Shown piece by piece: positions 1 to 10,326 of a stretch of DNA of 64,000 bases; position 1 is the stretch's first letter, and the number at the start of each line of letters is the position of its first letter. Under the pieces are notes generated by a model, which made no database searches, had not been told where the DNA came from, and saw nothing but the letters and a program-made list of their open reading frames with translations. Source of the DNA: Actinacidiphila cocklensis (GTDB lineage Bacteria > Actinomycetota > Actinomycetes > Streptomycetales > Streptomycetaceae); contig NZ_CAJSLV010000013.1 of the NCBI RefSeq assembly GCF_907177275.1, positions 1 to 64,000 of the forward strand, given 5' to 3'. A program made the position numbers and the translations under genes.

Positions 1-3000
1 CTCCTGTGCCGCGAGCCCGCTCTGCGCCGGGCCGGACGCCGCCGGCTGCGGGTCCTCGGCCGCGGGCCGCGGCTGCGGCCGCGGTTCCGGCAGGGCGCCG
101 AGGCGCACGTCCGGGTCGGCGGTGACGGCGGCCAGCAGGAGTTGCAGCGTCTGCGTCAACTGCCGGGCGGTGCCGGTGTCGAAGAGGTCGGTGGCGTATT
201 CCAGGTGGCAGTCGAGGCCCAGGGGTGCGCCGTCGGTGCCGTGCCGCTCCACCACGTCGAGGAAGAGGTCGAACTTCGCGGTGCCGGTCGGGACGGGGCG
301 CAGCGGGGCGCTTCCCGAGCCGAGCCGCAGCACCGCGTCGCCCGCGTTCTGGAGGGCCAGCATCACCTGGAACAGCGGGTGCCTGGCCGGGTGCCGCGGC
401 GGGTTCAGCGCCTGCACCAGCCGGCCGAACGGCAGGTCCTGGTGGTCGTACGCGGCCAGGTCGCCCTCGCGCACCCGGGACAGCAGGGTACGGAAGCCGG
501 GATCCCCCGCGGTGTCGGTGCGCAGCACCACGGTGTTGGCCAGCAGCCCGACCACGCCGTCGAGCGCGGCGTCGGTGCGGCCGGCCACCGGCGTCCCGAT
601 CGCCAGGTCCGTCCCCGCGCCCCAGCGGGTGAGCAGCGCGGCCAGCGCGGCGTGCAGCACCATGAACAGGCTCGCGTCGTTCTCCTCCGCCAGGCGCAGC
701 AGCGCCCGGTGCAGCTCCGCGTCCACGGCCAGGACGCACCCCGCGCCCGCACCGCCGGCCGCGGCAGGGCGCGGGCGGTCGCGGGGGAGCGGCGTCTCCT
801 CGGGCAGGCCGTGGAGGGTGCGCCGCCAGAACGACAGCTGCCGCTCGGCCGTCCCGCCGCCGTCCGCCCGCGGGGCCAGCAGCCGGCGCTGCCACAGCGC
901 GTAGTCCGCGTACTGCACGTCGAGCGGCGGCCAGTGGGGCGCGCGGCCCCCGGCGCGCGCGGCGTAGGCGGCGGACAGGTCGTCGGCCAGCGTGCGCAGC
1001 GACCAGCCGTCACAGGCGCCGTGGTGCAGCAGCAGTACCAGGGTGCGGGCGCCGCCGGTGCCCAGCAGCCAGGCGCGCAGCGGCAGTTCGCGTGCCAGGT
1101 CGAACCGGTGGCGCAGCGCCGCCGCCACGTGCCCCGGCACCTCCTCTGCCGAGCAGTCGACGACCGCCGTCACCGGCCCCTCGCCGCCCGCGGGCAGCAC
1201 CTCCTGCCGGACCAGGACCCCGCCCGCCTCCCCGTCCGCCGCCTCCACCAGCAGCGTCCGCAGCGCCTCGTGGCGGTCGGCCAGGTCGCGCAGCGCCGCG
1301 CGCAGCGCCTCGGCGTCCACCTCCTGGGGAAGCGGCAGCACCAGCGGGATGCTGTACGTGGCGGCCGCGCCGTCGAGGCGGTTGAGGAACCACATGCCCT
1401 CCTGGTTGTGGGAGAGCGGCAGCGGCTGCGGGCGCTCGGCGCGCTCGACCGGCGGGCGCAGGTCCGCCTCGCCGTCGTCACCGGTCCCGGCGAGACAGGC
1501 GGCCAGGCCGGCGGGCGTCGGGGCGTCGAAGAGCGCGGCCACCGGCACCCGGCGCCCGGTCTCGCCGCGCAGCCGCGCCACCAGCCGGGTGGCGCTGAGC
1601 GAGTGGCCGCCGAGTTCGAAGAAGCTGTCGTCCCGCCCGACGCTGCCGCCCGGCAGCGTCAGCACCTCCTCGAACAGCCGGCAGACCAGCGCCTGTTCCG
1701 GCGTGGCCGGCGCCAGGCCGCCGGTCGCGGCGGCGAAGTCCGGCGCGGGCAGCGCGTCGGTGTCCAGCTTGCCGTTGCCGGTCAGCGGAAGCGCGTCCAG
1801 GAGCACGCAGGCGGCCGGGACCATGTGCTCGGGCAGCAGCCCGGCCAGGTGCCCGCGCAGCTCGGCCGGGTCGGGCCGCGGGCCTTCGGCGGGGACGGCG
1901 TACGCGACCAGCACCCGGTCCTCGCCCTGCGTGCGGGCCACCACGGCGGCGCCGGCCACCGCCGGATGGCCGGCGAGCGCCGCCTCGACCTCGCCCGGCT
2001 CGATGCGGAAGCCGCGGATCTTCACCTGCTGGTCGGCCCGCCCGCGGTACTCCAGGGTGCCGTCGCCGGCCCGCCGCGCCAGGTCGCCGCTGCGGTACAT
2101 CCGCGAGCCGGGCGGCCCGAAGGGGTCCGCGACGAACCGCTGGGCGGTCAGCTCGGGCCGGCCGAGGTAGCCGGCGGCCACACCGGGTCCCGCCACGTAC
2201 ATCTCGCCCACCGCGCCGGGCGGTACGGGCCGCAGGCAGTGGTCGAGCACGTGGACCCGCAGGTCCGCCAGCGGCCGGCCGATCTGCCCGCGGGCGGCGG
2301 TGTCCGCGGCCGACGCGCGGGTGACGCGGTGGCAGGTGACATGCACGGTGGTCTCGGTGATGCCGTACATGTTGACCAGGACCGGCCGCTCGTCGCCGTG
2401 CCGGTCGAACCAGGGCCGCAGGGCGGCGGTCTCCAGCGCCTCGCCCCCGAAGACCACGTACCGCAACGCCGTGCCGGCCGTGTCCTCGGTGCCTGCCGCC
2501 TCCGCGTCGGCCTGCACCAGCTGCCGGAAGGCCGACGGCGTCTGGCTCAGGACGGTGACCTGCTCGCGCCGCAGCAGCTCCAGCATGTCGTGCGGCGAGC
2601 GGGACACCGCGAAGGGCACGACCACGAGCCGCCCGCCGTGCAGCAGCGCGCCCCACAGCTCCCACACCGAGAAGTCGAAGGCGTACGAGTGGAAGAGCGT
2701 CCACACGTCCCGCTCCCCGAAGGCGATGTGCTCCGCTGCCGTGCCGAACAGCCGCAGCACACCGGCGTGGGTGACCGGCACGCCCTTGGGCCGCCCGGTC
2801 GAGCCCGAGGTGTGGATGACGTACGCCACGCCGTCCGGGGTGAGCGGCGCGGTGCGCTCGGTGTCTCGGAGGTCCTCGGGCGAGCAGGCGGCCAGCTGCT
2901 GCTCGGTCGCCGCGTCCCCGAGCAGCACCCGGGGCGCCCCGCCGGCGGGCAGCCGCTCGGCGGCGCCGGGCTCGGTGACCAGCAGCAGCGGGCCGGCGTC

Positions 3001-4665
3001 CGCCGTCACCAGCCGCAGCCGTTCCGCCGGCTGGTCCGGGTCGAGCGGCAGGTAGGCGGCGCCCGACTTGAGCACGGCGAGCACCGCGACGACCAGGTCC
3101 GCGGTGCGCGGCAGCGCGAGCGCCACCACAGCGCCGGGTCCTGCGCCGCGGCTGGCCAGCAGCCGGGCCAGCCGGTTGGCGCGGGCGTTGACCTCCGCGT
3201 AGTCCAGGGTGCCCGCGGTGTCGGTGAGGGCGGGCGCGTGCGGGGTGCGGGCCGCCTGCTCCTCGAAACGGCCGGGCAGGGTGCCGCGGGCGGCCGCCAC
3301 CGAGACCGCGGGCGGTGCGGGCGCGGGGCCGTACTCCGCGACCTGCTCGTGCGGCAGCAGCAGGTCGATGCGGGCGAGCGGCGCCTCGGGGGAGGCGGCG
3401 GCCAGCTGGTCCAGGACGGCGGCGAACCGCCGCTGGTGCGCGGTCAGTTCGTCCGCCGTGTACAGCAGCGGGTTGGCGTCGAAGGCCAGCCACAGGCCGT
3501 CGCCCTGCTCGGCCGGGCGCACCGTGATCTCCAGATCGTGGACGGCGCCGCCGGCCAGGTGGTGCGAGGTGGCGGGGTGCTCGCCGAAGCGCAGGCGCTC
3601 GGAGAAGGGCACCAGGTTGACCACCGGCCCGTACAGCCGCCGTCCGGTGCCCAGCACCCCCAGGTCGCGCTGCAGGTACTCGCTGCGGTACTCCTGGTGG
3701 CGGCGCAGGTCCGCCAGTTCGGCGGCGACCGCGCGCACCAGGTCGCCCACGGCCGTGCCCGGCGCCACCGCGACCCGCAGCGGCAGGATGTCGGAGGCCG
3801 TCCCCGGCGTGCGCAGCGCGGCGGTGCCCGGGCGGCTCATCGTCGCGACGCCCAGCACCACCTCCTCCGCCCCGGTCACCCGGTGCAGGTAGCCGGCCAC
3901 CGCGGCGACCAGCAGGTCGGTACGCGAGGCGCCGAAGCGGGCGGCGGCAGCCGACAGGGCGCCGGCGTCGGGCAGGTCGGCGGCCGCCCGGTGGAAGGGA
4001 TGGTCCGGCGGCGCCGTCCGCCCGGTCAGGCCCACGGCCTGCGGCAGGTCGGCGAACCGGCCGGTCCAGTGGTCGCGGTGCCGGGCGAGGCGCTCCGAGC
4101 AGCGGTAGCCGGCGTCCGCGTCGAGCAGCGGCCCGAGCCGCCCGAACGGGTTCTGCGGCACCTCGGTGCCTGCGGCCAGCGCGCTGTAGGTCTCGGCGAG
4201 CCGGCGGGCCACCAGCTTGTAGCCGTACCCGTCGAGGAGGATGTGGTGGGCGCGCAGGAACCACACGGCCGAGTCCGCCGTGAGCGTGATCAGGGCCTGG
4301 GTGAACAGCGGGCCGGCCTCCAGGTCCACCTCGGTGGCCAGGTCCGCGCGCATCCACGCCTCGGCGGCGGCGCGCGGCTCGGGCTCCGCGCTGACGTCGA
4401 TCCTGTGCAGCGGCCAGTCGGCCGCCCGCGCGGGCAGGACGCAGCACGGGCCGTCCGGCGTGTCGCGGAAGCGCAGCGCGAAGGTCTCGGCCTCCGCGAC
4501 GGTGCGCCGCAGCGCGGCCTCGAACACCGCCGGATCGACCCGGCCGTGGATCTCGACGTATTCCCCCGTGTTGTACGCGCCCTTTCCCGGACCGAGCCGG
4601 TGCGCGAACCAGATTCCCTCCTGCGCCCCGGACAGCGGCCGGATCTCATCCTCGTGGACTGCCAT
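1..4665 (-). CDS. Non-ribosomal peptide synthetase, N-terminal part (C-A-T-C...), cut by left edge
   Basis: The visible 1555 residues form a C-A-T module followed by a second condensation domain. The first C domain has HHILLDG (H140-G146). The adenylation domain has the A3 core [10 protein letters not shown] (from T619) and the A10 core GNGKLD (K966). The carrier motif LGGHSL places the phosphopantetheine serine at S1022. The second C domain has HHGACDG (H1214-G1220) and looks LCL-like. Specificity-pocket residues read by alignment to the GrsA convention are D,F,W,S,V,G,M,V,H. This is one change from the published threonine code, so Thr or a close relative is the inferred substrate. The ATG at 4665 is preceded by TGAGG at 8 bases. 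The protein starts directly with a C domain, so it should accept an acyl or peptidyl starter from another protein. No MbtH gene is seen. The frame is open to base 1, so later domains are unknown. Confidence 0.93.
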   Translation of the reverse strand, partial: MAVHEDEIRPLSGAQEGIWFAHRLGPGKGAYNTGEYVEIHGRVDPAVFEAALRRTVAEAETFALRFRDTPDGPCCVLPARAADWPLHRIDVSAEPEPRAAAEAWMRADLATEVDLEAGPLFTQALITLTADSAVWFLRAHHILLDGYGYKLVARRLAETYSALAAGTEVPQNPFGRLGPLLDADAGYRCSERLARHRDHWTGRFADLPQAVGLTGRTAPPDHPFHRAAADLPDAGALSAAAARFGASRTDLLVAAVAGYLHRVTGAEEVVLGVATMSRPGTAALRTPGTASDILPLRVAVAPGTAVGDLVRAVAAELADLRRHQEYRSEYLQRDLGVLGTGRRLYGPVVNLVPFSERLRFGEHPATSHHLAGGAVHDLEITVRPAEQGDGLWLAFDANPLLYTADELTAHQRRFAAVLDQLAAASPEAPLARIDLLLPHEQVAEYGPAPAPPAVSVAAARGTLPGRFEEQAARTPHAPALTDTAGTLDYAEVNARANRLARLLASRGAGPGAVVALALPRTADLVVAVLAVLKSGAAYLPLDPDQPAERLRLVTADAGPLLLVTEPGAAERLPAGGAPRVLLGDAATEQQLAACSPEDLRDTERTAPLTPDGVAYVIHTSGSTGRPKGVPVTHAGVLRLFGTAAEHIAFGERDVWTLFHSYAFDFSVWELWGALLHGGRLVVVPFAVSRSPHDMLELLRREQVTVLSQTPSAFRQLVQADAEAAGTEDTAGTALRYVVFGGEALETAALRPWFDRHGDERPVLVNMYGITETTVHVTCHRVTRASAADTAARGQIGRPLADLRVHVLDHCLRPVPPGAVGEMYVAGPGVAAGYLGRPELTAQRFVADPFGPPGSRMYRSGDLARRAGDGTLEYRGRADQQVKIRGFRIEPGEVEAALAGHPAVAGAAVVARTQGEDRVLVAYAVPAEGPRPDPAELRGHLAGLLPEHMVPAACVLLDALPLTGNGKLDTDALPAPDFAAATGGLAPATPEQALVCRLFEEVLTLPGGSVGRDDSFFELGGHSLSATRLVARLRGETGRRVPVAALFDAPTPAGLAACLAGTGDDGEADLRPPVERAERPQPLPLSHNQEGMWFLNRLDGAAATYSIPLVLPLPQEVDAEALRAALRDLADRHEALRTLLVEAADGEAGGVLVRQEVLPAGGEGPVTAVVDCSAEEVPGHVAAALRHRFDLARELPLRAWLLGTGGARTLVLLLHHGACDGWSLRTLADDLSAAYAARAGGRAPHWPPLDVQYADYALWQRRLLAPRADGGGTAERQLSFWRRTLHGLPEETPLPRDRPRPAAAGGAGAGCVLAVDAELHRALLRLAEENDASLFMVLHAALAALLTRWGAGTDLAIGTPVAGRTDAALDGVVGLLANTVVLRTDTAGDPGFRTLLSRVREGDLAAYDHQDLPFGRLVQALNPPRHPARHPLFQVMLALQNAGDAVLRLGSGSAPLRPVPTGTAKFDLFLDVVERHGTDGAPLGLDCHLEYATDLFDTGTARQLTQTLQLLLAAVTADPDVRLGALPEPRPQPRPAAEDPQPAASGPAQSGLAAQE

Positions 4666-5114
4666 GGCACCAACCTCAGGGCGGAATTCCGCCGGCGACT
4701 CCGACCGGCAGCCGAATGGGGGACGTCGAGACCATGAGGAGAAATCGAAGAACCGGCGGCGCGGAATCGAACCGAGCCGGCGTGGATCGCCGTGGCGTCC
4801 GGCCGGTGTGCACCGCGTCCCGGGCCGAAGAGCCCAGGCCGGCCGGGTCCTCCAGACCCCTCCTGGCATGTATGTAATCTCCCGGCACCCGCCGGAGGAT
4901 GCACCTCCCGATCCGAATGGCGCTCGAACACCACCCGACTGCCGCATAGCGGTTTGGCCATGAAACCGGTCGGGTAACGCATTCACCGTCCACGGCCCCA
5001 CGGGCCGGAATTCGGCGGCCGCGGCGCATGCGCGCGCGTATCCCGGGACCCCGTCCGGCGACACCCCCGCACCCGCCACTCCTGCGGTTCGCCTCCTCCT
5101 CGAAAGGCCCAGCC
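4666..5114. other. Divergent intergenic region (449 bp) between NRPS and acyltransferase genes
   Basis: No gene is supported here. The stretch must carry the promoters for the divergent NRPS (minus) and acyltransferase (plus) genes. I found no convincing -35/-10 pair, no iron-box-like palindrome and no tRNA. Open frames crossing it have poor third-position composition and lack ribosome sites. Confidence 0.6.
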
Positions 5115-6386
5115 ATGCAGCGTCTGCTGTGCCCGGTGGAAACCCTCTACGTCGGCCAGCGAAGCCGGGCCGTCATCTCCTCCTCGGTGCGCGGCGCCGT
5201 CGACGCCCGGCTCCTCGGCGCCGCCTTCGCGGACCTGACCGCCCGCCACCCGACGCTGCGCGGCCGTATCGTGCGCGCCGGGTCCGGGTTCGGCCTGGAG
5301 GAGTGCGACGAGCCGCCGCGCCTGCAGACGTACGCCGCGGCCGAGCGCTCCCACGACGACGAGGTCAACACCCCGCTGCCGGTCGGCGGTCCGCTGGTCC
5401 GCGCCGCGCTGCTGCAGGGCGACGGCACCGACACCGTCGTGCTGAGCACCGACCACGCGATCAGCGACGGGCACAGCGCCATCGCCCTGCACAACGCGCT
5501 GTGGGCGCGCTACACCCAGCTGGCCGCCGACCCCGGCGCGGCGCCCGAGCCGTACCGCAGGCACTGGCCCGCGCCGGTCAGCGAGCTGCTGCCGCCGTGC
5601 CCCGAGGACGAGGTCTCCCGCCACTTCGAGCAGCGCGTCGAGGCGATGCGCGCCCGGCCCGTCGAGCTGCTGCCGCACGAGCCGGCAAGGCCTTCCGAGG
5701 GCGGCAGGATCGAGGTGGCGCGGCTGCTCCTGGACCGCGAGCAGACCGCGGCGGTGCGCCGGGCCGCGTCCGCCGCTGACGTCTCGGTGCACGGCCTGAT
5801 CGCCGGGGCGCTGCTGACCACCGCCCGCCGGCGGCTGGGCGGCGAGGGTCCGCGGACCCTCGGCTGCCTGACACCGGTCGACCTGCGTGCCCGGCTGACC
5901 CCCGAGCTGCCGCGCGAGACGATGGTCGCCGCCGTCACCTTCCACGCCGAGGCCTTCGACGTCGCACCCGGGGCCGACCCGCTGGAGCAGGCACGGCTGG
6001 TGACCGGCGGTCTGCGCCGGGCGCTGGCCGCGGGCGAACCGCTCGCGCAGCTGCGCCTCATGCCGCTGGTCGCGCGCAATCCGCTGCTGATGGTGAGCAC
6101 GGTGATCGCCACGAACATGGGCGCCGTCCAGGGGCCGCCGCTCCCCGAGGGGCTGGAACTCCTCGACCTGCGCCTCGTCCCCGCCCGCGAGGACTACTAC
6201 CCGCAGGCCGGCCGCGGCCCCGTGCTGGCCTGCGTGACCACCTTCAACGGGCGGCTGGCCGTGGAGTTCCCGTACTGGACCGGATGCTTCGGCGCCGCCG
6301 CCATGGCCGCCTTCAGCGACGGTGTGCGGGACGCCCTGAGCGGCCTCGCCAGCGCAGGTGCGCCGGTCGCCAGCCTCGCGCCGTGA
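5115..6386 (+). CDS. Condensation-domain-like / PapA-type acyltransferase, standalone
   Basis: This 423-residue protein belongs to the chloramphenicol-acetyltransferase-like superfamily that includes NRPS condensation domains and the PapA acyltransferases. The catalytic motif is DHAISDG, with H114 and D118. The NRPS-style second histidine is replaced by aspartate, as in many standalone acyltransferases. The length fits a single such domain. The ATG at 5115 is chosen over an in-frame ATG at 5028 because AAAGG lies seven bases upstream. It is divergent from the NRPS and its stop overlaps the start of a sigma-factor gene by four bases, so the two are probably translationally coupled. A role in acylating or releasing the NRPS product is inferred from position only. 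Confidence 0.82.
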   Translation: MQRLLCPVETLYVGQRSRAVISSSVRGAVDARLLGAAFADLTARHPTLRGRIVRAGSGFGLEECDEPPRLQTYAAAERSHDDEVNTPLPVGGPLVRAALLQGDGTDTVVLSTDHAISDGHSAIALHNALWARYTQLAADPGAAPEPYRRHWPAPVSELLPPCPEDEVSRHFEQRVEAMRARPVELLPHEPARPSEGGRIEVARLLLDREQTAAVRRAASAADVSVHGLIAGALLTTARRRLGGEGPRTLGCLTPVDLRARLTPELPRETMVAAVTFHAEAFDVAPGADPLEQARLVTGGLRRALAAGEPLAQLRLMPLVARNPLLMVSTVIATNMGAVQGPPLPEGLELLDLRLVPAREDYYPQAGRGPVLACVTTFNGRLAVEFPYWTGCFGAAAMAAFSDGVRDALSGLASAGAPVASLAP

Positions 6387-6904
6387 CCGCGGCCGCCGAG
6401 GGCGCCGCCTCGGGTGATCCCGCCGCGGCGCTGCTCGCGCGCGCCCAGGCCGGCGACCGGCAGGCGCTCAACGACCTGCTGGCCCACATCACGCCGTACG
6501 TCTCCAGGATCTGCGCGCCGATCGCCAAGCGGCACAACCCCGACGCCGTCCAGGAGGCCCTGCTCGCCATCTACCGCGGCATGCACGGCCTGCGGGACCC
6601 GGCCGCCTTCTACGGCTGGGTGCGCACCGTCGCCGCCCGCGAGGCCGTCCGCGCCGTACGGCGTCTGGCGGCCTGCCCGGCCGCCCCGCTGACCGATGTC
6701 GGGCAGGAGGCCCATGCGCTCGACGCGGTGCACATCGACGACATCCTGCGCCGGCTGTCCGACCCGCACCAGCAGGTCCTGACCCTGCGTGTGCTGGGCC
6801 TGAACGAGGACGAGATGGCGCGGACCCTGGCCCTCCCGGTCGGTACCGTCCGCTCCCGCCTGCACCGCGCCCGCCACCGTTTCCGCCAGCAGTGGTACGG
6901 CTGA
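6383..6904 (+). CDS. ECF-type RNA polymerase sigma factor
   Basis: This 173-residue protein has a sigma region 2 (about residues 25-95, including FYGWVRTVAARE) and a region 4 helix-turn-helix (about 110-168, with LPVGTVRSRLHRAR). That is the two-domain layout of an extracytoplasmic-function sigma factor. The GTG start at 6383 overlaps the TGA of the acyltransferase (GTGA). An upstream ATG at 6284 would add about 33 arginine-rich residues with no family similarity, so it was not used. No anti-sigma gene follows. Its overlap with the acyltransferase beside an NRPS suggests it may control that cluster, but no target promoter was identified. Confidence 0.85.
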   Translation: MTAAAEGAASGDPAAALLARAQAGDRQALNDLLAHITPYVSRICAPIAKRHNPDAVQEALLAIYRGMHGLRDPAAFYGWVRTVAAREAVRAVRRLAACPAAPLTDVGQEAHALDAVHIDDILRRLSDPHQQVLTLRVLGLNEDEMARTLALPVGTVRSRLHRARHRFRQQWYG

Positions 6905-6971
6905 GCGGTGGTGCGAAAGTACCGCCCGCACCTTCGATTCGCCGCCAGAATCCTTCAGTGAGCACGATTGT

Positions 6972-7020
6972 GCAGGATAGGAGACGGCCGGGGGACTGTT
7001 TTCCGGAGTCCTGCTTTTTT
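6972..7020 (+). terminator. Possible terminator after the ECF sigma gene
   Basis: GCAGGA (6972-6977) can pair with TCCTGC (7009-7014). An alternative inner pairing is GGACT (6993-6997) with AGTCC (7007-7011). A run of six T residues follows at 7015-7020. The T-run is unusual in this GC-rich DNA and makes intrinsic termination plausible, but the stem is short with a long loop. Confidence 0.4.
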
Positions 7021-7022
7021 CA

Positions 7023-7051
7023 TTGACAGTGGAAAAGAACCACTCTACGTT
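7023..7051 (+). promoter_or_regulatory. SigA-type promoter of the ROK regulator gene (leaderless)
   Basis: A perfect -35 TTGACA (7023-7028) is separated by 17 bases from TACGTT (7046-7051). A transcript starting about seven bases downstream would begin at or next to the ATG at 7059, giving a leaderless mRNA. There is no Shine-Dalgarno sequence before that ATG, which agrees with this reading. Confidence 0.6.
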
Positions 7052-7058
7052 TCCGGCC

Positions 7059-8240
7059 ATGTGTCCAGCCCCTCTGCGGGAGACGGTACCGGCGACGACG
7101 CCGGCCGCCTCCCTGGTCTTCACCACCGTGCTGTCCCACGGCCCGCTCACCAGGGCCGACGTGGCGCGGCGTACCAGGCTGTCGCCCGCCGCGGTCACCA
7201 AGGCGGTACGTCCGCTGATGGAGGTCGGCTACCTCGTCGAGGACCTGGACGCGGGGGCGCGGCCCGCCATCGGACGCCCGGCCAACCTGGTGCGGGTGGA
7301 CGGCGGCCGGGCGCTCTTCATCGGGCTGAAGGTCACCGGCGACGAGATCATCGCCGTACTGACCGACCTGTGCTGCCGCATCCGGGTCGCCCGGCACGTG
7401 CCGCTCACCGGGCGGGAGCCGTCCGCGGTGCTGCCCGTGCTCCTCGCCATGGTGCAGGAACTGCTGGTCGAGGCCGAGGGGTTCGGCGTCCGGGTCAGCG
7501 GCCTGGGCATCGCCGTCTCCGGCGACGTGGACCGGGTGGACGGTGTGGTCAGGTACTCGCCCTTCCTCGACTGGCGGGACGTGCCGCTCGCCGACGTCGC
7601 CGGGACCGCGACCGGGCTGCCGATCACCGTCGACAACGACGTGCGGGCGCTCACCGTGGCCGAGCAGTGGTTCGGCGCCGGCGTCGGGCTCTCCGACTTC
7701 GCCCTGGTCACGGTCGGCGCCGGCATCGGCTGCGGCCTGGTGGTGAACGGGCGGGTGGTCTCCGGGGCGCACGGCGTCGCCGGCGAGATCGGGCACCTGT
7801 CCATCGACCCGCTCGGGCCGCTGTGCCACTGCGGCAACCAGGGCTGCGTCGAGGTCATCGCGTCCGACCCGGCCATCCTGCGCGAGGTCCGGGCCGCCAC
7901 CGGCAGGCCGCTGGCCACTGCGGCCGAGGCGCTCGAACTGGCCCGCGGCGGCGACCCGCTGGCCCGGGAGGTCTACGCCAGGGCCGGTGCGGCGATCGGC
8001 CGCGCCATCGGCTCGGTGGTCAACGTCCTCGGCCCGGAGCGGGTGATCATCTCCGGCGAGGGCCTGGCCGCCTACGACCTCTTCGCCGAGGACATCCGCA
8101 CCGCCTTCGCCACCTCCGCCTTCGGCACCGCCGCGCAATGCGACCTGACGACCCGCCCGCTGCCCTTCGAGGAGTGGGCGCGGGGCGCCGCGGCCACCGC
8201 GATCCAGTCGTTCATCGGACCCCACACGCCCCAGGACTGA
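7059..8240 (+). CDS. ROK-family transcriptional repressor
   Basis: The protein (393 residues from the chosen ATG) has an N-terminal winged helix (SRLS-like helix near LSPAAVTKAV), then a sugar-kinase-like ROK domain. The glycine-rich phosphate-loop region GAGIGCGLVVNG and the ROK zinc motif (CHCGNQGC) are present. ROK repressors bind DNA and release it on binding a sugar. The gene sits just upstream of the GH27 and GH95 glycosidases in the same direction, so control of that block by a galactoside- or fucoside-derived sugar is likely. The start is ambiguous: TTG at 7023 and GTG at 7029 are in frame, but the TTG is part of an ideal -35 element, so the ATG at 7059 is preferred. Confidence 0.9.
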   Translation: MCPAPLRETVPATTPAASLVFTTVLSHGPLTRADVARRTRLSPAAVTKAVRPLMEVGYLVEDLDAGARPAIGRPANLVRVDGGRALFIGLKVTGDEIIAVLTDLCCRIRVARHVPLTGREPSAVLPVLLAMVQELLVEAEGFGVRVSGLGIAVSGDVDRVDGVVRYSPFLDWRDVPLADVAGTATGLPITVDNDVRALTVAEQWFGAGVGLSDFALVTVGAGIGCGLVVNGRVVSGAHGVAGEIGHLSIDPLGPLCHCGNQGCVEVIASDPAILREVRAATGRPLATAAEALELARGGDPLAREVYARAGAAIGRAIGSVVNVLGPERVIISGEGLAAYDLFAEDIRTAFATSAFGTAAQCDLTTRPLPFEEWARGAAATAIQSFIGPHTPQD

Positions 8241-8279
8241 ATCCAGCCGTCACCGACCCGCCCGGGCCGGCCCATGCCT

Positions 8280-8302
8280 CCGGAACGCGCAACCGGTTCC
8301 GG
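8280..8302. promoter_or_regulatory. Inverted repeat upstream of the GH27 gene, candidate operator
   Basis: CCGGAAC (8280-8286) and GTTCCGG (8296-8302) form a perfect 7-bp inverted repeat with a 9-base spacer. The spacer side includes the palindrome AACCGGTT (8291-8298). It lies about 60 bases before the alpha-galactosidase start. A ROK operator is the likeliest role, but a plain RNA hairpin is possible. Confidence 0.4.
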
Positions 8303-8360
8303 CACGCCTTCCCCCGTTCCCCCCGTCCCCCGTAACCCACAACAGGAGGTCCGACCACCC

Positions 8361-10205
8361 ATGCGGTCATCCTCGACCCCGGCCCCGCGCGCCGCCCACC
8401 ACGGCGCCCTGCGCCGGCCCGCCAGAGCCCTGCTGGTGCTGGCCGTCACGGCCGGCCTGGCGGTGGCGGCCCCCGCCGCCACCGGCGCCGCCACCCCGGC
8501 CGCGCCCACGCCGGCCGCCGCCGACGGCACCGCCGCCACGCCCTACATGGGCTGGTCCAGCTGGAGCATGCAGTCCTCGCAGTACCCGGGGCTCAACCCG
8601 AACGGCAGCTACAGCTACCTCACCGAGGCGAACGTCCTGAAGCAGACGGACGCGCTCGCCTCGAAGCTGAAGGACTACGGCTACACCTACGTCAACATCG
8701 ACGCCGGCTGGTGGATGGACAACGGCTGGACCCCCGGCTACGACCAGTACGGCCGGCAGCGCCCCGACCCCGTGCGCTTCCCGCACGGCATGAAGGCGGT
8801 CGCCGACCACATCCACGCCAAGGGCCTCAAGGCGGGCATCTACCTGCCCGTCGGCCTGGAGAAGGGCGCCTACGGCGACGGCAGGACGCCGATCCTGAAC
8901 GCCCCCGGCTGCACCACGGCCGACGCCGTCTACCCGGACCTGCGGACCACCAACGGCTGGGACAGCGCCTACAAGCTGGACTTCGCGAATCCCTGCGCGC
9001 AGGCCTACGTCGACTCGCAGGCGCAGGCGTTCGCCGACTGGGGCTACGACTTCCTCAAGCTCGACGGCGTCGGGCCCGGCTCCTTCAAGTCCGGTGACAA
9101 CTACGACAACGTGCCCGACGTCGCCGCCTGGCAGAAGGCGATCGCCGCGACCGGGCGCCCCATCCACCTGGAGATCTCCTGGTCGCTGGACATCGGCCAC
9201 GCCGCCGACTGGCAGCGGTACTCCGACGGCTGGCGGATCGACACCGACGTCGAGTGCTACTGCAACACCCTTGTCACCTGGGAGAACTCGGTCAACGACC
9301 GCTGGAAGGACGCCCCCGCGTGGAGCGGCAAGGCGGGCCCCGGCGGCTGGAACGACCTCGACGCCATCGACGTCGGCAACGGCGCGATGGACGGCCTGAC
9401 CCAGGCCGAGCGGCAGAGCTACATGACGCTGTGGGCGATCAACAAGTCCCCGCTGTTCACCGGTGACGACCTCACCTCGCTGGACAGCTACGGCGTCTCG
9501 CTGCTCACCAACCGCGAGGTCATCGCCGTCGACCAGAACAGCTCGCCCGTCGCACGCCCGGTCACCCCGGTCGGCGACCAGCAGGTGTGGGCGGCGAAGA
9601 ACCCCGACGGCAGCTACACCGTCGCCCTGTTCAACCTCGCCGGCGCCCCCGCGTCGGTCACCGCCGACTGGGCGGCCCTCGGGTTCACCGGCGACGCCTC
9701 GGTGCGCGACCTGTGGAACAAGCGGGACCTCGGCGGCTACCGCGACCGGATCACCGAGGCGCTGCCCGCGCACGGCTCCCGGCTGTTCACCGTCGAGCCG
9801 AACGGCCGCACCCTGGCCACCACGGGCTACGAGGCCGAGTCCGCGGCCAACACCCTCGGCGGCAACGCCTCCGTGGCGGGCTGCGACGCCTGCTCCGGCG
9901 GCAAGAAGGTCGGCAACCTCTACGGCGGCGGCACGCTGCGGTTCAACGACGTCACCGTCAAGAAGGCCGGCATCTACACCGTCAAGGTCCGCTACGTCAG
10001 CGGCGACCCGCGCGCGGTGACCGTCTCCTCCAACGGCGGCAACGGCACCAGCCTGCCCTTCCCGTCCACCGGCGACTGGAACACGACCGCGACCGTCAGC
10101 GTCTCCCTCGCCCTGAAGGCCGGCGCCAACACGATCACCTTCGACAGCGGCGCCGACGGATACGCGCCCGACATCGACCGGATCGACGTACCGCAGTCGC
10201 TCTGA
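8361..10205 (+). CDS. Secreted GH27 alpha-galactosidase with C-terminal CBM35
   Basis: This 614-residue protein begins with a long signal peptide (about residues 1-43) and an alanine/proline linker. A GH27 barrel follows, with the expected N-terminal YMGWSSW (from Y62). The nucleophile lies in FLKLDG (D235) and the candidate acid/base is D296 in WRIDTDV. A C-terminal beta-sandwich follows (to about 485), then a CBM35-like carbohydrate-binding module (about 488-612, starting GYEAES). The family hydrolyses terminal alpha-1,6-galactosyl residues. The ATG at 8361 is supported by AGGAGGT ten bases upstream; an in-frame ATG at 8274 lacks such a site. It lies between the ROK regulator and the GH95 gene, with which it probably works on galactose/fucose-decorated polysaccharide. 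Confidence 0.93.
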   Translation: MRSSSTPAPRAAHHGALRRPARALLVLAVTAGLAVAAPAATGAATPAAPTPAAADGTAATPYMGWSSWSMQSSQYPGLNPNGSYSYLTEANVLKQTDALASKLKDYGYTYVNIDAGWWMDNGWTPGYDQYGRQRPDPVRFPHGMKAVADHIHAKGLKAGIYLPVGLEKGAYGDGRTPILNAPGCTTADAVYPDLRTTNGWDSAYKLDFANPCAQAYVDSQAQAFADWGYDFLKLDGVGPGSFKSGDNYDNVPDVAAWQKAIAATGRPIHLEISWSLDIGHAADWQRYSDGWRIDTDVECYCNTLVTWENSVNDRWKDAPAWSGKAGPGGWNDLDAIDVGNGAMDGLTQAERQSYMTLWAINKSPLFTGDDLTSLDSYGVSLLTNREVIAVDQNSSPVARPVTPVGDQQVWAAKNPDGSYTVALFNLAGAPASVTADWAALGFTGDASVRDLWNKRDLGGYRDRITEALPAHGSRLFTVEPNGRTLATTGYEAESAANTLGGNASVAGCDACSGGKKVGNLYGGGTLRFNDVTVKKAGIYTVKVRYVSGDPRAVTVSSNGGNGTSLPFPSTGDWNTTATVSVSLALKAGANTITFDSGADGYAPDIDRIDVPQSL

Positions 10206-10213
10206 CCCACCCC

Positions 10214-10265
10214 GGCGGGGTCCGGCACCGGACCCCGCCCCGGGCGGCCCTTTCGGGACCGCCCG
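10214..10265 (+). terminator. Tandem hairpins between GH27 and GH95 genes
   Basis: An 11-bp perfect stem (10214-10224 with 10229-10239, loop GCAC) is followed at once by a second stem (10241-10250 with 10255-10265, one bulge, loop TTTC). They could end or weaken transcription before the GH95 gene. There is no T-run. Confidence 0.5.
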
Positions 10266-10326
10266 GCTCCGACCGGCAAGGACCGCAGGACCGCTCCCGC
10301 CGTTCCCTCACCCTGGAGTGCAGCAC

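Noticed and set aside
1478..4447. A long minus-strand frame of about 989 codons inside the NRPS
   Set aside because: It is another frame of the same strand, rich in Arg/Ala/Gly. The true frame, set by ATG 4665, contains all NRPS motifs.
142..4737. A very long open frame on the plus strand opposite the NRPS
   Set aside because: Its translation is dominated by Arg, Gly, Val and Gln with no domain, while the minus-strand frame gives a full C-A-T-C arrangement. It is the antisense shadow of a high-GC3 gene.
4760..4780. A tRNA T-arm-like sequence (GGTTCGATTCC on the minus strand)
   Set aside because: The bases flanking the loop do not form a T-stem and no acceptor, D or anticodon arms are found nearby.
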